Source: Gammaproteobacteria bacterium (lineage in GTDB: Bacteria > Pseudomonadota > Gammaproteobacteria > UBA1113). From it: 40,549 nucleotides of DNA. The notes under the pieces are model-generated. The model was not told the DNA's origin. It searched no databases and saw only the letters and a program-made list of their open reading frames with translations. This document shows, piece by piece, positions 27,123 to 32,116 of the stretch (its first letter is position 1; the number at the start of each line of letters is the position of its first letter). The stretch is from contig JAJFKI010000039.1 in assembly GCA_021773295.1 (NCBI GenBank), forward strand, positions 1 to 40,549, read 5' to 3'. The position numbers and the translations under genes are program-made.

Positions 27123-27402
27123 TGTTCATCCTTTTTTGACGTTCTTTCAGCATACCTTCTGCTGCATCATAACATTCATGAACAATCTGATCACCTAAAG
27201 TTTCATACTTATTATCGCCAAGTTTGTGTATTAATTTTATTTTTGTTGAATCCATTGAACTTAAGTATTGCCCAGCAAAGTAATCAAGTAATGTCATACC
27301 TTCTTGGACAAATGGAACTTTCCTTTGAGCTCCATGATCTATATCAATCCATTTCTCACCTGAGAATGGAAATGCTGACGGGTTTTCAAATTTATCACTC
27401 AT
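27115..27402 (-). CDS. conserved phage hypothetical protein, 95 aa
   Basis: Contains GMTLLDYFAGQYLSS (about 35-49), a motif common in many small phage proteins of unknown role (GMTLRDYFA type). Start supported by a consensus Shine-Dalgarno (AGGAGG, about 5 bases before the ATG), rare in this genome. Overlaps the 47-residue gene before it by 8 bases. Confidence 0.7.
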   Translation of the reverse strand: MSDKFENPSAFPFSGEKWIDIDHGAQRKVPFVQEGMTLLDYFAGQYLSSMDSTKIKLIHKLGDNKYETLGDQIVHECYDAAEGMLKERQKRMNNE

Positions 27403-27538
27403 TGTGGCATCCTCCTGAAAAATGGTGCATTTTTAATTCATGAACACTTTCTTCAAGATCAATAATCCTAATAGCATTAAAAATTATAGATGCAGATAAA
27501 AGTAGTATTGATATAAATGTTAATATTTCTTTAGTCAT
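27395..27538 (-). CDS. 47-aa single-membrane-segment protein
   Basis: Residues about 5-23 (ILTFISILLLSASIIFNAI) are a membrane segment, followed by a charged helix and a His/Cys-containing end (KMHHFSGGCHNE). Overlaps the following gene by 8 bases. Unknown function; one of several similarly built small membrane proteins of this operon. Confidence 0.55.
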   Translation of the reverse strand: MTKEILTFISILLLSASIIFNAIRIIDLEESVHELKMHHFSGGCHNE

Positions 27539-27565
27539 TTTATATAAATTTTATATAAGATTTAA

Positions 27566-27811
27566 TTAGTTGAAATTTTTTAACCATGACCCTGACCCTG
27601 ACCATGACCGTGACAATGACCCTGCATGGCATAATGACCATGACCCTGACCATGACCTTGACCATGACCATGACCGTGTCCCTGGCCGTGTCCCTGACCG
27701 TGTCCCTGACCGCGACCCTGACCATGACCTTGACCATGACACTGACCGTGACACTGACCGCGACATTGAACCTCCATTCGGTAATGACCAAAATTTATAT
27801 ATTACCTTCAT
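27566..27811 (-). CDS. Ser/Arg/Trp/Gly repeat protein
   Basis: 81 residues. Among several frames that are open across a hexanucleotide repeat, this one is favoured because its ATG overlaps the stop of the previous gene as ATGA and it ends in TAA before the next gene. Residues 16-75 are a run of S-R/W/G-S dipeptide-like units. The overlapping frames would give G-H-G-Q or V-x-V-M repeats. No family recognised; it may be a translated microsatellite without selected function. Confidence 0.4.
   Translation of the reverse strand: MKVIYKFWSLPNGGSMSRSVSRSVSWSRSWSGSRSGTRSGTRPGTRSWSWSRSWSGSWSLCHAGSLSRSWSGSGSWLKNFN
27586..27775. repeat. hexanucleotide minisatellite (TGACCN units)
   Basis: About 190 bases made of TGACCA, TGACCC, TGACCG and related units, with one interruption around 27624-27640. 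It is GC-rich in an AT-rich genome and open in several frames on both strands, so ORFs across it are unreliable. Confidence 0.9.
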
Positions 27812-28065
27812 GACATTTTACCGTATGATTCTATAGAGTCAGTCCTAACATACCAGTTATTTGGCAATGCTTGAGCGTCACCAAATCCGGCCTCATCAAG
27901 TGTACCAGTATCGTATACAATTTTGGCATCTGATAGTAATATATCCTTATCATTTACGCCTGTAAGCTTTCCGGCATAGATATAGCGACAGCACCAGACA
28001 GTTATGTACTCCCCTAACAATGAGTCCAGTCCTTCTCCCTCTATTTCTTCTATTATTTTTTTCAT
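27808..28065 (-). CDS. conserved phage protein of unknown function, 85 aa
   Basis: Resembles a small family seen in many phages: LLGEYITVWCCRYIYAGKLTGVND, then ILLSDAKIVYDTG, then PNNWYVRTDSIESYG. The pattern suggests a small beta barrel (Sm/SH3-like). No function known to me. An AACAACTAAA motif lies 12 bases before its ATG. Confidence 0.75.
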   Translation of the reverse strand: MKKIIEEIEGEGLDSLLGEYITVWCCRYIYAGKLTGVNDKDILLSDAKIVYDTGTLDEAGFGDAQALPNNWYVRTDSIESYGKMS

Positions 28066-28068
28066 AAG

Positions 28069-28242
28069 TTATTTCTTTTTAGTTGTTTTGATTTTCTTAT
28101 AAGCGAATATATATCCTACCGCTTGCATTAATTCGTGGAAATTAGTATAAACAGTTGTTTCAGTAGATTTCACAGAAGAATGATTTACAATGTAACCATT
28201 TGATACTTTTGTAATTGTTACTTCATTTAATATATTTTTCAT
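28069..28242 (-). CDS. hypothetical protein, 57 aa
   Basis: Starts in the stop of the exonuclease gene (ATGA). Mixed strand/helix, ending in a Lys/Thr-rich tail (KKIKTTKKK) whose codons themselves contain the AACAACTAAA motif that serves the following gene. Not recognised. Confidence 0.6.
   Translation of the reverse strand: MKNILNEVTITKVSNGYIVNHSSVKSTETTVYTNFHELMQAVGYIFAYKKIKTTKKK
28078..28087 (-). promoter_or_regulatory. AACAACTAAA leader motif
   Basis: Minus-strand copy, 12 bases before the ATG at 28065; overlaps the last codons of the 57-residue gene. Confidence 0.5.
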
Positions 28243-28979
28243 TTAATCAATCTTTCTCCAATGGCTCTGGTTTCAAGTAAATCATTTTCAAGATGCATAA
28301 CTGCCATTTGATGATTATTGTGTTCATATGCATCTTCCCAGTGGTATTGAAAATCCGCACCTGAGCATTCCTTTGATCTATCTTGAGCAACATTAAACGC
28401 TCGTGCCGTACGTTGCAATGATGCATATTTACCATATTGATAGGCTGTGATTTCTTTTTGTAAATCAATAAACCTGCTAGACCAATAGCCACGTTGATGA
28501 CTTACTTTAATTAATCCATCAGGAACAGTAACACCATTAATTAATGATCTTGTATAAAGGAATGGTAAATCAAAACTGTGTATACTCCAACCAATTATAC
28601 GAAAACCTCTTGTTTTATAGTCTTCAGTAGATATACAACGGGTCCAGAAGTCGTTCAATATTTCTTCCTCACTCATATCAGGAGGAAGTATAATTGGGGG
28701 CGTGTCTTTACTTATATACCCTATAGTGAGCACACGACTAACTAATGGATCAAGTGCTGATTTTTCAAATGCTTTGTCTATATAAGCTTTTTCAGACCTT
28801 TTATGATCTTCAGCAGCCTTTAACATCTTAGTATCTATCTTTTCGGGGTCTTTTAAATTCCCTAGTTTTACATTATCAGGGTTAAAAGGTGGATACGGAT
28901 CGACATCAGCATGCACAAGATCATTGATTGATCCTGTTTCAATATCGAAATATAATCGGTTATCAAAACTTGTTGTCAT
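28239..28979 (-). CDS. DnaQ-like 3'-5' exonuclease (PolB exonuclease type)
   Basis: 246 residues with the three exonuclease motifs: Exo I LYFDIETGSI at 9-18 (catalytic Asp and Glu), Exo II around 130-140 (GWSIHSFDLPFL), and Exo III near the end (MAVMHLENDLLET, with the last catalytic Asp). This architecture is that of the predicted stand-alone exonuclease related to family B DNA polymerases. No polymerase gene was found, so it may proofread for, or work with, host enzymes in replication or recombination, beside the SSB-like protein encoded upstream. Confidence 0.85.
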   Translation of the reverse strand: MTTSFDNRLYFDIETGSINDLVHADVDPYPPFNPDNVKLGNLKDPEKIDTKMLKAAEDHKRSEKAYIDKAFEKSALDPLVSRVLTIGYISKDTPPIILPPDMSEEEILNDFWTRCISTEDYKTRGFRIIGWSIHSFDLPFLYTRSLINGVTVPDGLIKVSHQRGYWSSRFIDLQKEITAYQYGKYASLQRTARAFNVAQDRSKECSGADFQYHWEDAYEHNNHQMAVMHLENDLLETRAIGERLIK

Positions 28980-28989
28980 TTATATAATA

Positions 28990-28999
28990 TTTAGTTGTT
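28990..28999 (-). promoter_or_regulatory. AACAACTAAA leader motif
   Basis: Minus-strand copy, 10 bases before the exonuclease ATG. Confidence 0.65.
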
Positions 29000-29050
29000 T
29001 AATTTTGGGCAGTTTAGAGTGCTACCCAGCACAATCAACTTAGGAGAAGA

Positions 29051-29806
29051 TTAAAATGGTATGTTTTCTTTAACATCAAGCATCTTGTCAACGCTCTCAC
29101 GTTCACATGATATGTAAACACCGCTTTCAATTACCTGTAAATGCTCAGGAGTCAGCTTTTTATCTCCAAACATAGCAATTACTTGATTGTGTATAGCAAG
29201 CCTCATGTTAAGCTTCCTACGAATTATATCCATTGGATCACCTACAGGTGGTTTCTTAGCAATATCTCTAGTCATATGTTCAATAGGTGTAGCTGCAACT
29301 TCTGATGATGTAAATTCTTTCGGTGCATCTTGCTGGATAGTAGCAGATCCATTGTTTGAATCAGTATCCATCTTATATCCCGGATTTATATTCAATGAGA
29401 ACTTACCATTATATTGTGACCAGCCAATAGTTTTACCTTTACCGGTAGGAATAAGAGTAACGACCATACCAATATTAGACATATCCATACCTTTTTCTAA
29501 AGATACGGGAGCAATGCCTTTAGGTTCGCAATCCTTCCAAAACTTCACTGCCACCTCATTACGTTCGTTATCCATCAACTTCCAGAAGTTTCCATACTGT
29601 CCTGTCAAGTGAACTAATCTGCCAGTGACAGGTTGTTCGATTTTGCAATCACTCATAGATTGCAGTGCTAATACATTTATTGAATTACTCATTTTAGTTA
29701 TTTCTTTATTGGTTTCATAATAAAATTTTTCATCGCCTACATTATCATTTGGAATATCATCTAAATATCCCATTTGAAAAGCTAATTCTACCATTTCACC
29801 CATCAT
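29051..29806 (-). CDS. SSB-like DNA-binding protein
   Basis: Up to 251 residues. The region about 39-140 has an OB-fold-like strand pattern with aromatic positions (GRLVHLTGQYGNFWKLMD), and the extreme C-terminus is DVKENIPF, matching the acidic IPF tip by which bacterial SSB recruits partners. Next to an exonuclease and a resolvase this fits recombination and replication. Start ambiguous: ATG at 29806 overlaps the previous gene; an internal ATG at 29692 directly follows AATAACTAAA, a variant of the leader motif, and would give 213 residues. Both products may be made. Confidence 0.65.
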   Translation of the reverse strand: MMGEMVELAFQMGYLDDIPNDNVGDEKFYYETNKEITKMSNSINVLALQSMSDCKIEQPVTGRLVHLTGQYGNFWKLMDNERNEVAVKFWKDCEPKGIAPVSLEKGMDMSNIGMVVTLIPTGKGKTIGWSQYNGKFSLNINPGYKMDTDSNNGSATIQQDAPKEFTSSEVAATPIEHMTRDIAKKPPVGDPMDIIRRKLNMRLAIHNQVIAMFGDKKLTPEHLQVIESGVYISCERESVDKMLDVKENIPF

Positions 29807-30017
29807 CTAATATAGTTTTACTTGTTGTTTTTCGTTTAATTTTCACGCCAAATGGAGTTTCATTACTACGAATGGCAGTTTCCATTAAAGCGATAAACCC
29901 TGCTCTTTTGTCGGCATTACCACAGTATTCATCGAACATAAGATAATACTGTGTAGGTATTGTGACATGCAAAAGTGTAGTCGGTTTATAAGTTTCTTGT
30001 TTTATCTTATCGCTCAT
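29796..30017 (-). CDS. hypothetical protein, 73 aa
   Basis: Not recognised. Starts by ATGA overlap in the stop of the first gene of the operon and overlaps the SSB-like gene by 11 bases. Contains TTLLHVTIPTQYYLMFDEY (13-31) and a helix around 40-52; no membrane segment. Confidence 0.65.
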   Translation of the reverse strand: MSDKIKQETYKPTTLLHVTIPTQYYLMFDEYCGNADKRAGFIALMETAIRSNETPFGVKIKRKTTSKTILDDG

Positions 30018-30268
30018 AATTCATCTCTATCGTCTAAGATTAATAAAATATCCTCAAGCTCTTCAACACGTTCCTTGTTTTCTCTGAGATCACCTAGACC
30101 TGATATGGTATTTTCAACTAGAATTTGTATTTCATCTAATTGCTTACCAGTGCCATGGATTTTAAATCTCTTGCGTTCTCTTTTGGCAAGCCATTCTTTT
30201 TGGATTCTTTTAACATCCAAAGAATCTAAAATCGGTTTAAATATAGGGTCTGAGTTGTTGTTTTCCAT
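30014..30268 (-). CDS. hypothetical protein, 84 aa, first gene of minus operon
   Basis: Not recognised. Highly charged and helical, with a short coiled coil at 60-80 (RENKERVEELEDILLILDD). As the promoter-proximal gene of the leftward operon it may be an early regulatory or host-modifying protein. An AACAACTAAA motif lies 13 bases before its ATG. Confidence 0.7.
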   Translation of the reverse strand: MENNNSDPIFKPILDSLDVKRIQKEWLAKRERKRFKIHGTGKQLDEIQILVENTISGLGDLRENKERVEELEDILLILDDRDEL

Positions 30269-30281
30269 GTTATTTTTTATG

Positions 30282-30291
30282 TTTAGTTGTT
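30282..30291 (-). promoter_or_regulatory. AACAACTAAA leader motif
   Basis: Minus-strand copy in the leader of the first leftward gene, 13 bases before its ATG. Confidence 0.65.
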
Positions 30292-30326
30292 AATTATGGG
30301 TCAATTTTTACATAGAATTATTAGAA

Positions 30327-30332
30327 AGTCAA
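30327..30332 (-). promoter_or_regulatory. putative leftward promoter, -35 TTGACT
   Basis: TTGACT read leftwards, with TAAAAA 16 bases further on as a weak -10, about 60 bases before the first gene of the minus operon. It faces away from the TTGACT at 30393, giving a divergent pair. Confidence 0.45.
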
Positions 30333-30392
30333 TACTAATATGTATTATTTTATATAATATTATATAATATAAACAAATAAAGATTAATTAAC

Positions 30393-30423
30393 TTGACTAT
30401 GCATAAGTTAGTATCATTATATG
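30393..30423 (+). promoter_or_regulatory. putative rightward promoter
   Basis: TTGACT -35 at 30393 with CATTAT or TATATG as -10 at 30415-30423. It would transcribe into the hairpin at 30463-30518. A second -35, perfect TTGACA, is at 30526-30531, with AAATAT or TATATG following. Confidence 0.4.
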
Positions 30424-30462
30424 TGTATATAGATATACTTAGTCGGTATGTAGTTTAAAAAT

Positions 30463-30527
30463 AAGACTGATGGTTGCCGTTGAGGCTGATAGGTGAATGT
30501 TGAACCGCCATCAGTCTTTTATATTTT
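30463..30527. ncRNA. hairpin RNA or bidirectional terminator
   Basis: Eleven perfect pairs (30463-30473 with 30508-30518) around a 34-base loop, with T-rich tracts on both outer sides, so it could terminate in either direction. No ORF occupies it. A short RNA made from the promoter at 30393 is the simplest reading. Confidence 0.45.
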
Positions 30528-30588
30528 GACATTATGCTTAATAAAGTCAAATATATGAATTTGGCATGTTGTCGTTTCTGATGATATG

Positions 30589-30598
30589 TTTAGTTGTT
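30589..30598 (-). promoter_or_regulatory. AACAACTAAA motif without a clear gene
   Basis: Minus-strand copy just left of the terminator at 30600. The nearest ATG (30567) gives only a six-codon ORF, so this could be a leader-peptide site or an RNA-level signal. Confidence 0.45.
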
Positions 30599-30599
30599 T

Positions 30600-30637
30600 A
30601 AGCTTCCAAGTTGTTTTGGCCTCTTGGGAGCTTTTTT
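30600..30637 (+). terminator. intrinsic terminator abutting tRNA-Thr
   Basis: Eleven-pair stem (30600-30610 with 30623-30633, one wobble) and a T-run ending at 30637, one base before tRNA-Thr. It would end rightward transcripts from 30393 or 30526, or attenuate the tRNA operon. Confidence 0.7.
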
Positions 30638-30710
30638 GCCAGTGTAGCTCAGTAGGTAGAGCGCCTCACCTGTAATGAGGTGGTCACGGGTTCGATTCCT
30701 GTCACTGGCT
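30638..30710 (+). tRNA. tRNA-Thr (TGT)
   Basis: Canonical cloverleaf: 7-pair acceptor (30638-30644 with 30703-30709), anticodon loop CCTGTAA with TGT at 34-36, T-loop TTCGATT, discriminator T, no encoded CCA. Reads ACA, common in this AT-rich genome. A T-run follows directly, which may act as a weak terminator or processing site. Confidence 0.92.
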
Positions 30711-30810
30711 TTTTTATCTTGTCAATGTTTCTAGTCTATTATAGCGTAAGCTCATGATCAATTTCATTCCACGACCGATACGACTCCGACAACGCCATAT
30801 AAGGCTCTGT

Positions 30811-30885
30811 CTAGGCGTAGCGCAGTCTGGTTAGCGTACGGGCTTTGGAAGCCTGTGGTCGTAGGTTCAAATCCTACCGCCTAGA
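30811..30885 (+). tRNA. tRNA-Pro (TGG)
   Basis: Acceptor CTAGGCG with CGCCTAG, anticodon loop TTTGGAA, T-loop TTCAAAT, discriminator A. CCA is not encoded. Reads CCA. The 100 bases before it hold no recognisable gene. Confidence 0.92.
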
Positions 30886-30899
30886 TAGAGCTTTTTGAT

Positions 30900-30973
30900 G
30901 GCTCTGTAGCCCAACTGGTAGAGGCGATGGTCTTAGAAACCATTTAGTATAAGTTCGAATCTTATCAGAGCCA
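30900..30973 (+). tRNA. tRNA-Leu (TAG), unusual short variable loop
   Basis: All arms pair well: acceptor GGCTCTG with CAGAGCC, anticodon stem ATGGT with ACCAT, loop CTTAGAA giving TAG, T-loop TTCGAAT, discriminator A. Bacterial tRNA-Leu normally has a long variable arm; here the variable loop is 5 bases (class I). Reads CUA. Charging identity is therefore uncertain. Confidence 0.85.
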
Positions 30974-30977
30974 AATT

Positions 30978-31048
30978 TGGGAGATAGTGTAGCGGTAACA
31001 CAAGAGATTTTGAATCTCTTATCCTAGGTTCAAACCCTAGTCTCCCAG
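30978..31048 (+). tRNA. tRNA-Gln (TTG)
   Basis: Acceptor TGGGAGA with TCTCCCA, D-stem GTGT with ACAC, anticodon stem AGAGA with TCTCT, loop TTTTGAA, T-loop TTCAAAC, discriminator G as usual for Gln. Weak U1-A72 pair is also typical of tRNA-Gln. No CCA. Confidence 0.93.
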
Positions 31049-31053
31049 CCAAT

Positions 31054-31125
31054 AGGGGTATAATTCAATGGATAGAAGGCTGTGTTACGAACTCGGAGAT
31101 GTAGGTTCGAGTCCTACTACCCCTA
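31054..31125 (+). tRNA. tRNA-Arg (ACG)
   Basis: Acceptor AGGGGTA with TACCCCT, anticodon loop TTACGAA, T-loop TTCGAGT, discriminator A. The anticodon stem has a T-T mismatch and two weak pairs and the D-stem is only three pairs, so it is less stable than its neighbours. A34 would be read as inosine. Confidence 0.85.
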
Positions 31126-31140
31126 CCAGTTCTTTATGGT

Positions 31141-31211
31141 GTGGCTATAGCTCAAAGGTAGAGCACCTGGTTGTGACCTAGGGGATTCGGGTTCAAGTCT
31201 CGATAGCCACC
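31141..31211 (+). tRNA. tRNA-His (GTG)
   Basis: Acceptor GTGGCTA with TAGCCAC, anticodon loop TTGTGAC, discriminator C73. CCA is encoded at 31212-31214, perhaps by chance. The extra 5' G normally encoded in bacterial tRNA-His genes is T here (31140), so it would need another way to be recognised by histidyl-tRNA synthetase. Confidence 0.9.
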
Positions 31212-31261
31212 CCATAGAGAATTGTGTTGACTCTCTTAATTCTTCCATTAGGTTCTAAATT

Positions 31262-31342
31262 GTTCACATATACAAGAGAACGAGCATTTTTAAGGCGAAA
31301 GTCTTTTAACCTTCGAGAATTATATCTTGTATATATGTGAAC
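31262..31342 (+). ncRNA. hairpin RNA element after tRNA cluster
   Basis: Sixteen paired bases (31262-31277 with 31325-31342, a two-base bulge) enclosing 47 bases. An alternative stem, 31309-31318 with 31344-31353 followed by a seven-base T-run, would compete with it and look like a terminator, so the region could act as an attenuator at the end of the tRNA operon. Confidence 0.5.
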
Positions 31343-31380
31343 ACTCGGAGGTTTTTTTATGCCTCTATTGTTCTTTGACT

Positions 31381-31460
31381 TTGAGAGTATGTTGGACATT
31401 TAGGTTTTTAGCCTGTGCTTTAAGTCGGATCTGTCCACATGAGCTTGCAAGCACTCTCAA
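31381..31460 (+). ncRNA. structured 80-nt RNA element
   Basis: Terminal stem TTGAGAGT (31381) with ACTCTCAA (31453), then a nine-pair stem with one bulge (ATGTTGGACA region with TGTCCACAT) and the internal hairpin GCTTGCAAGC. It looks like a folded small RNA of tRNA size but lacks a T-loop, so it is not a tRNA. Confidence 0.45.
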
Positions 31461-31469
31461 TTAATTTTA

Positions 31470-31546
31470 GCACAGGTTGCTAGGTATAGCACTAGTTGTA
31501 TCCAATGATACAATTAACTTTGTAGGTTCAAGTCCTGCCCTGTGCT
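31470..31546 (+). tRNA. degenerate tRNA-like element
   Basis: Acceptor GCACAGG with CCTGTGC and a good T-arm (GTAGG, loop TTCAAGT, CCTGC) are intact. The anticodon arm is replaced by a self-complementary TTGTATC-CAAT-GATACAA with no seven-base loop and no usable anticodon, and the D-loop is tiny. A third CCTGTGC copy at 31412-31418 could pair instead with the 5' acceptor strand. Probably a tRNA pseudogene or tRNA-like RNA. Confidence 0.5.
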
Positions 31547-31552
31547 AGATAC

Positions 31553-31630
31553 TTTCTTTCTTCCGATGTTAGACAATCCATGGTGTATGTGGGATAGCTT
31601 CTTACATACTCTAACATCGGAAGAGTGAAA
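31553..31630 (+). ncRNA. long hairpin
   Basis: Twenty of 21 positions pair between 31553-31573 and 31610-31630, including 14 consecutive pairs, plus an inner 6-pair stem (31585-31590 with 31604-31609) across an 11-base bulge. No T-run follows. It could be an RNase III processing site separating tRNA and ligase transcripts. Confidence 0.6.
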
Positions 31631-31643
31631 TATCTCTAATATT

Positions 31644-31787
31644 ATGAATGGACAAAGATTTATATTAATTAGCGGAATGATAGGAATGCTCATCACGGGT
31701 CTGATTATAGGCTCTATGGCCTATAGAAAGCATCACATGCAAACGCATTCTGAACACATAAAGCACACACACAAAGAATTTAAATAA
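31644..31787 (+). CDS. 47-aa membrane protein with His-rich tail
   Basis: A membrane segment around residues 6-25 (FILISGMIGMLITGLIIGS) followed by a tail with seven His and several Lys residues (YRKHHMQTHSEHIKHTHKEF). It lies alone between the long hairpin and the structured RNA before rtcB. Metal binding by the His tail is possible; function unknown. No clear Shine-Dalgarno. Confidence 0.55.
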   Translation: MNGQRFILISGMIGMLITGLIIGSMAYRKHHMQTHSEHIKHTHKEFK

Positions 31788-31852
31788 CAGATTCCATACG
31801 TGGCAACCTGCCCACTTCGCAGGTAGTGATTTATGATAGTTCTTTATAAATC

Positions 31853-31885
31853 CGAGCTCTGAGTCTAAGGAGGTTCTCAACTCGG
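31853..31885 (+). ncRNA. leader hairpins before rtcB
   Basis: Between 31815 and 31885 three hairpins can form: CCTGC with GCAGG, GATTTAT with ATAAATC, and CCGAG (31853) with CTCGG (31881). AGGAGGTT at 31868-31875 can also pair with AACCTCCT at 32012-32019, linking this part to the three-way junction downstream. Confidence 0.35.
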
Positions 31886-31913
31886 TAAACCAATAGAACA
31901 TGGCGACATGCTC

Positions 31914-32043
31914 AGGGGTGCAAAAGAAAGAACGAAAAGGGAGTGGTAAGACATCTACCCTCATAAAGGCAATAAAGTTTAAGACTTTATGAATAGGAAT
32001 AGCACCCCTAAAACCTCCTGTATTGGCTCTTTGCTAGGGGTGC
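31914..32043 (+). ncRNA. three-way-junction RNA with alternative pairing, rtcB leader
   Basis: AGGGGTGC (31914-31921) pairs perfectly with GCACCCCT (32002-32009), enclosing two hairpins, GAG-T-GGTA with TACCCTC (31941-31962) and ATAAAG with CTTTAT (31963-31989). The same GCACCCCTA can instead pair with TAGGGGTGC at 32035-32043 for nine pairs. The two folds exclude each other, as in riboswitches or attenuators. The rtcB start follows 74 bases later. Confidence 0.5.
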
Positions 32044-32095
32044 AAATTGAGTGTTGACGATAAATAATGGTACTGCTATGTATTTTCTGACTATT

Positions 32096-32105
32096 AACAA
32101 CTAAA
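32096..32105 (+). promoter_or_regulatory. AACAACTAAA leader motif
   Basis: Plus-strand copy, 11 bases before the rtcB ATG. Confidence 0.65.
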
Positions 32106-32116
32106 TTAAGACCAAT

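Noticed and set aside
27586..27775. Repeat array considered as CRISPR
   Set aside because: Units are 6 bases and continuous, without unique spacers or cas genes.
30570..30590. CTGATGA, possible hammerhead ribozyme core
   Set aside because: No GAAA with flanking stems follows at the needed position; the same check on 31214-32116 found no complete core.
31317..31326. Third copy of GATATAATTC, on the minus strand
   Set aside because: The partner box TTTAGGAAAA is missing at the right distance and the site is part of an RNA hairpin.
31193..31399. 68-residue minus-strand ORF
   Set aside because: It runs over part of tRNA-His and a hairpin, has no operon context and no recognisable protein pattern.
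31381..31460. Additional tRNA gene
   Set aside because: Acceptor-like stem present but no T-loop or anticodon arm; listed as structured RNA instead.
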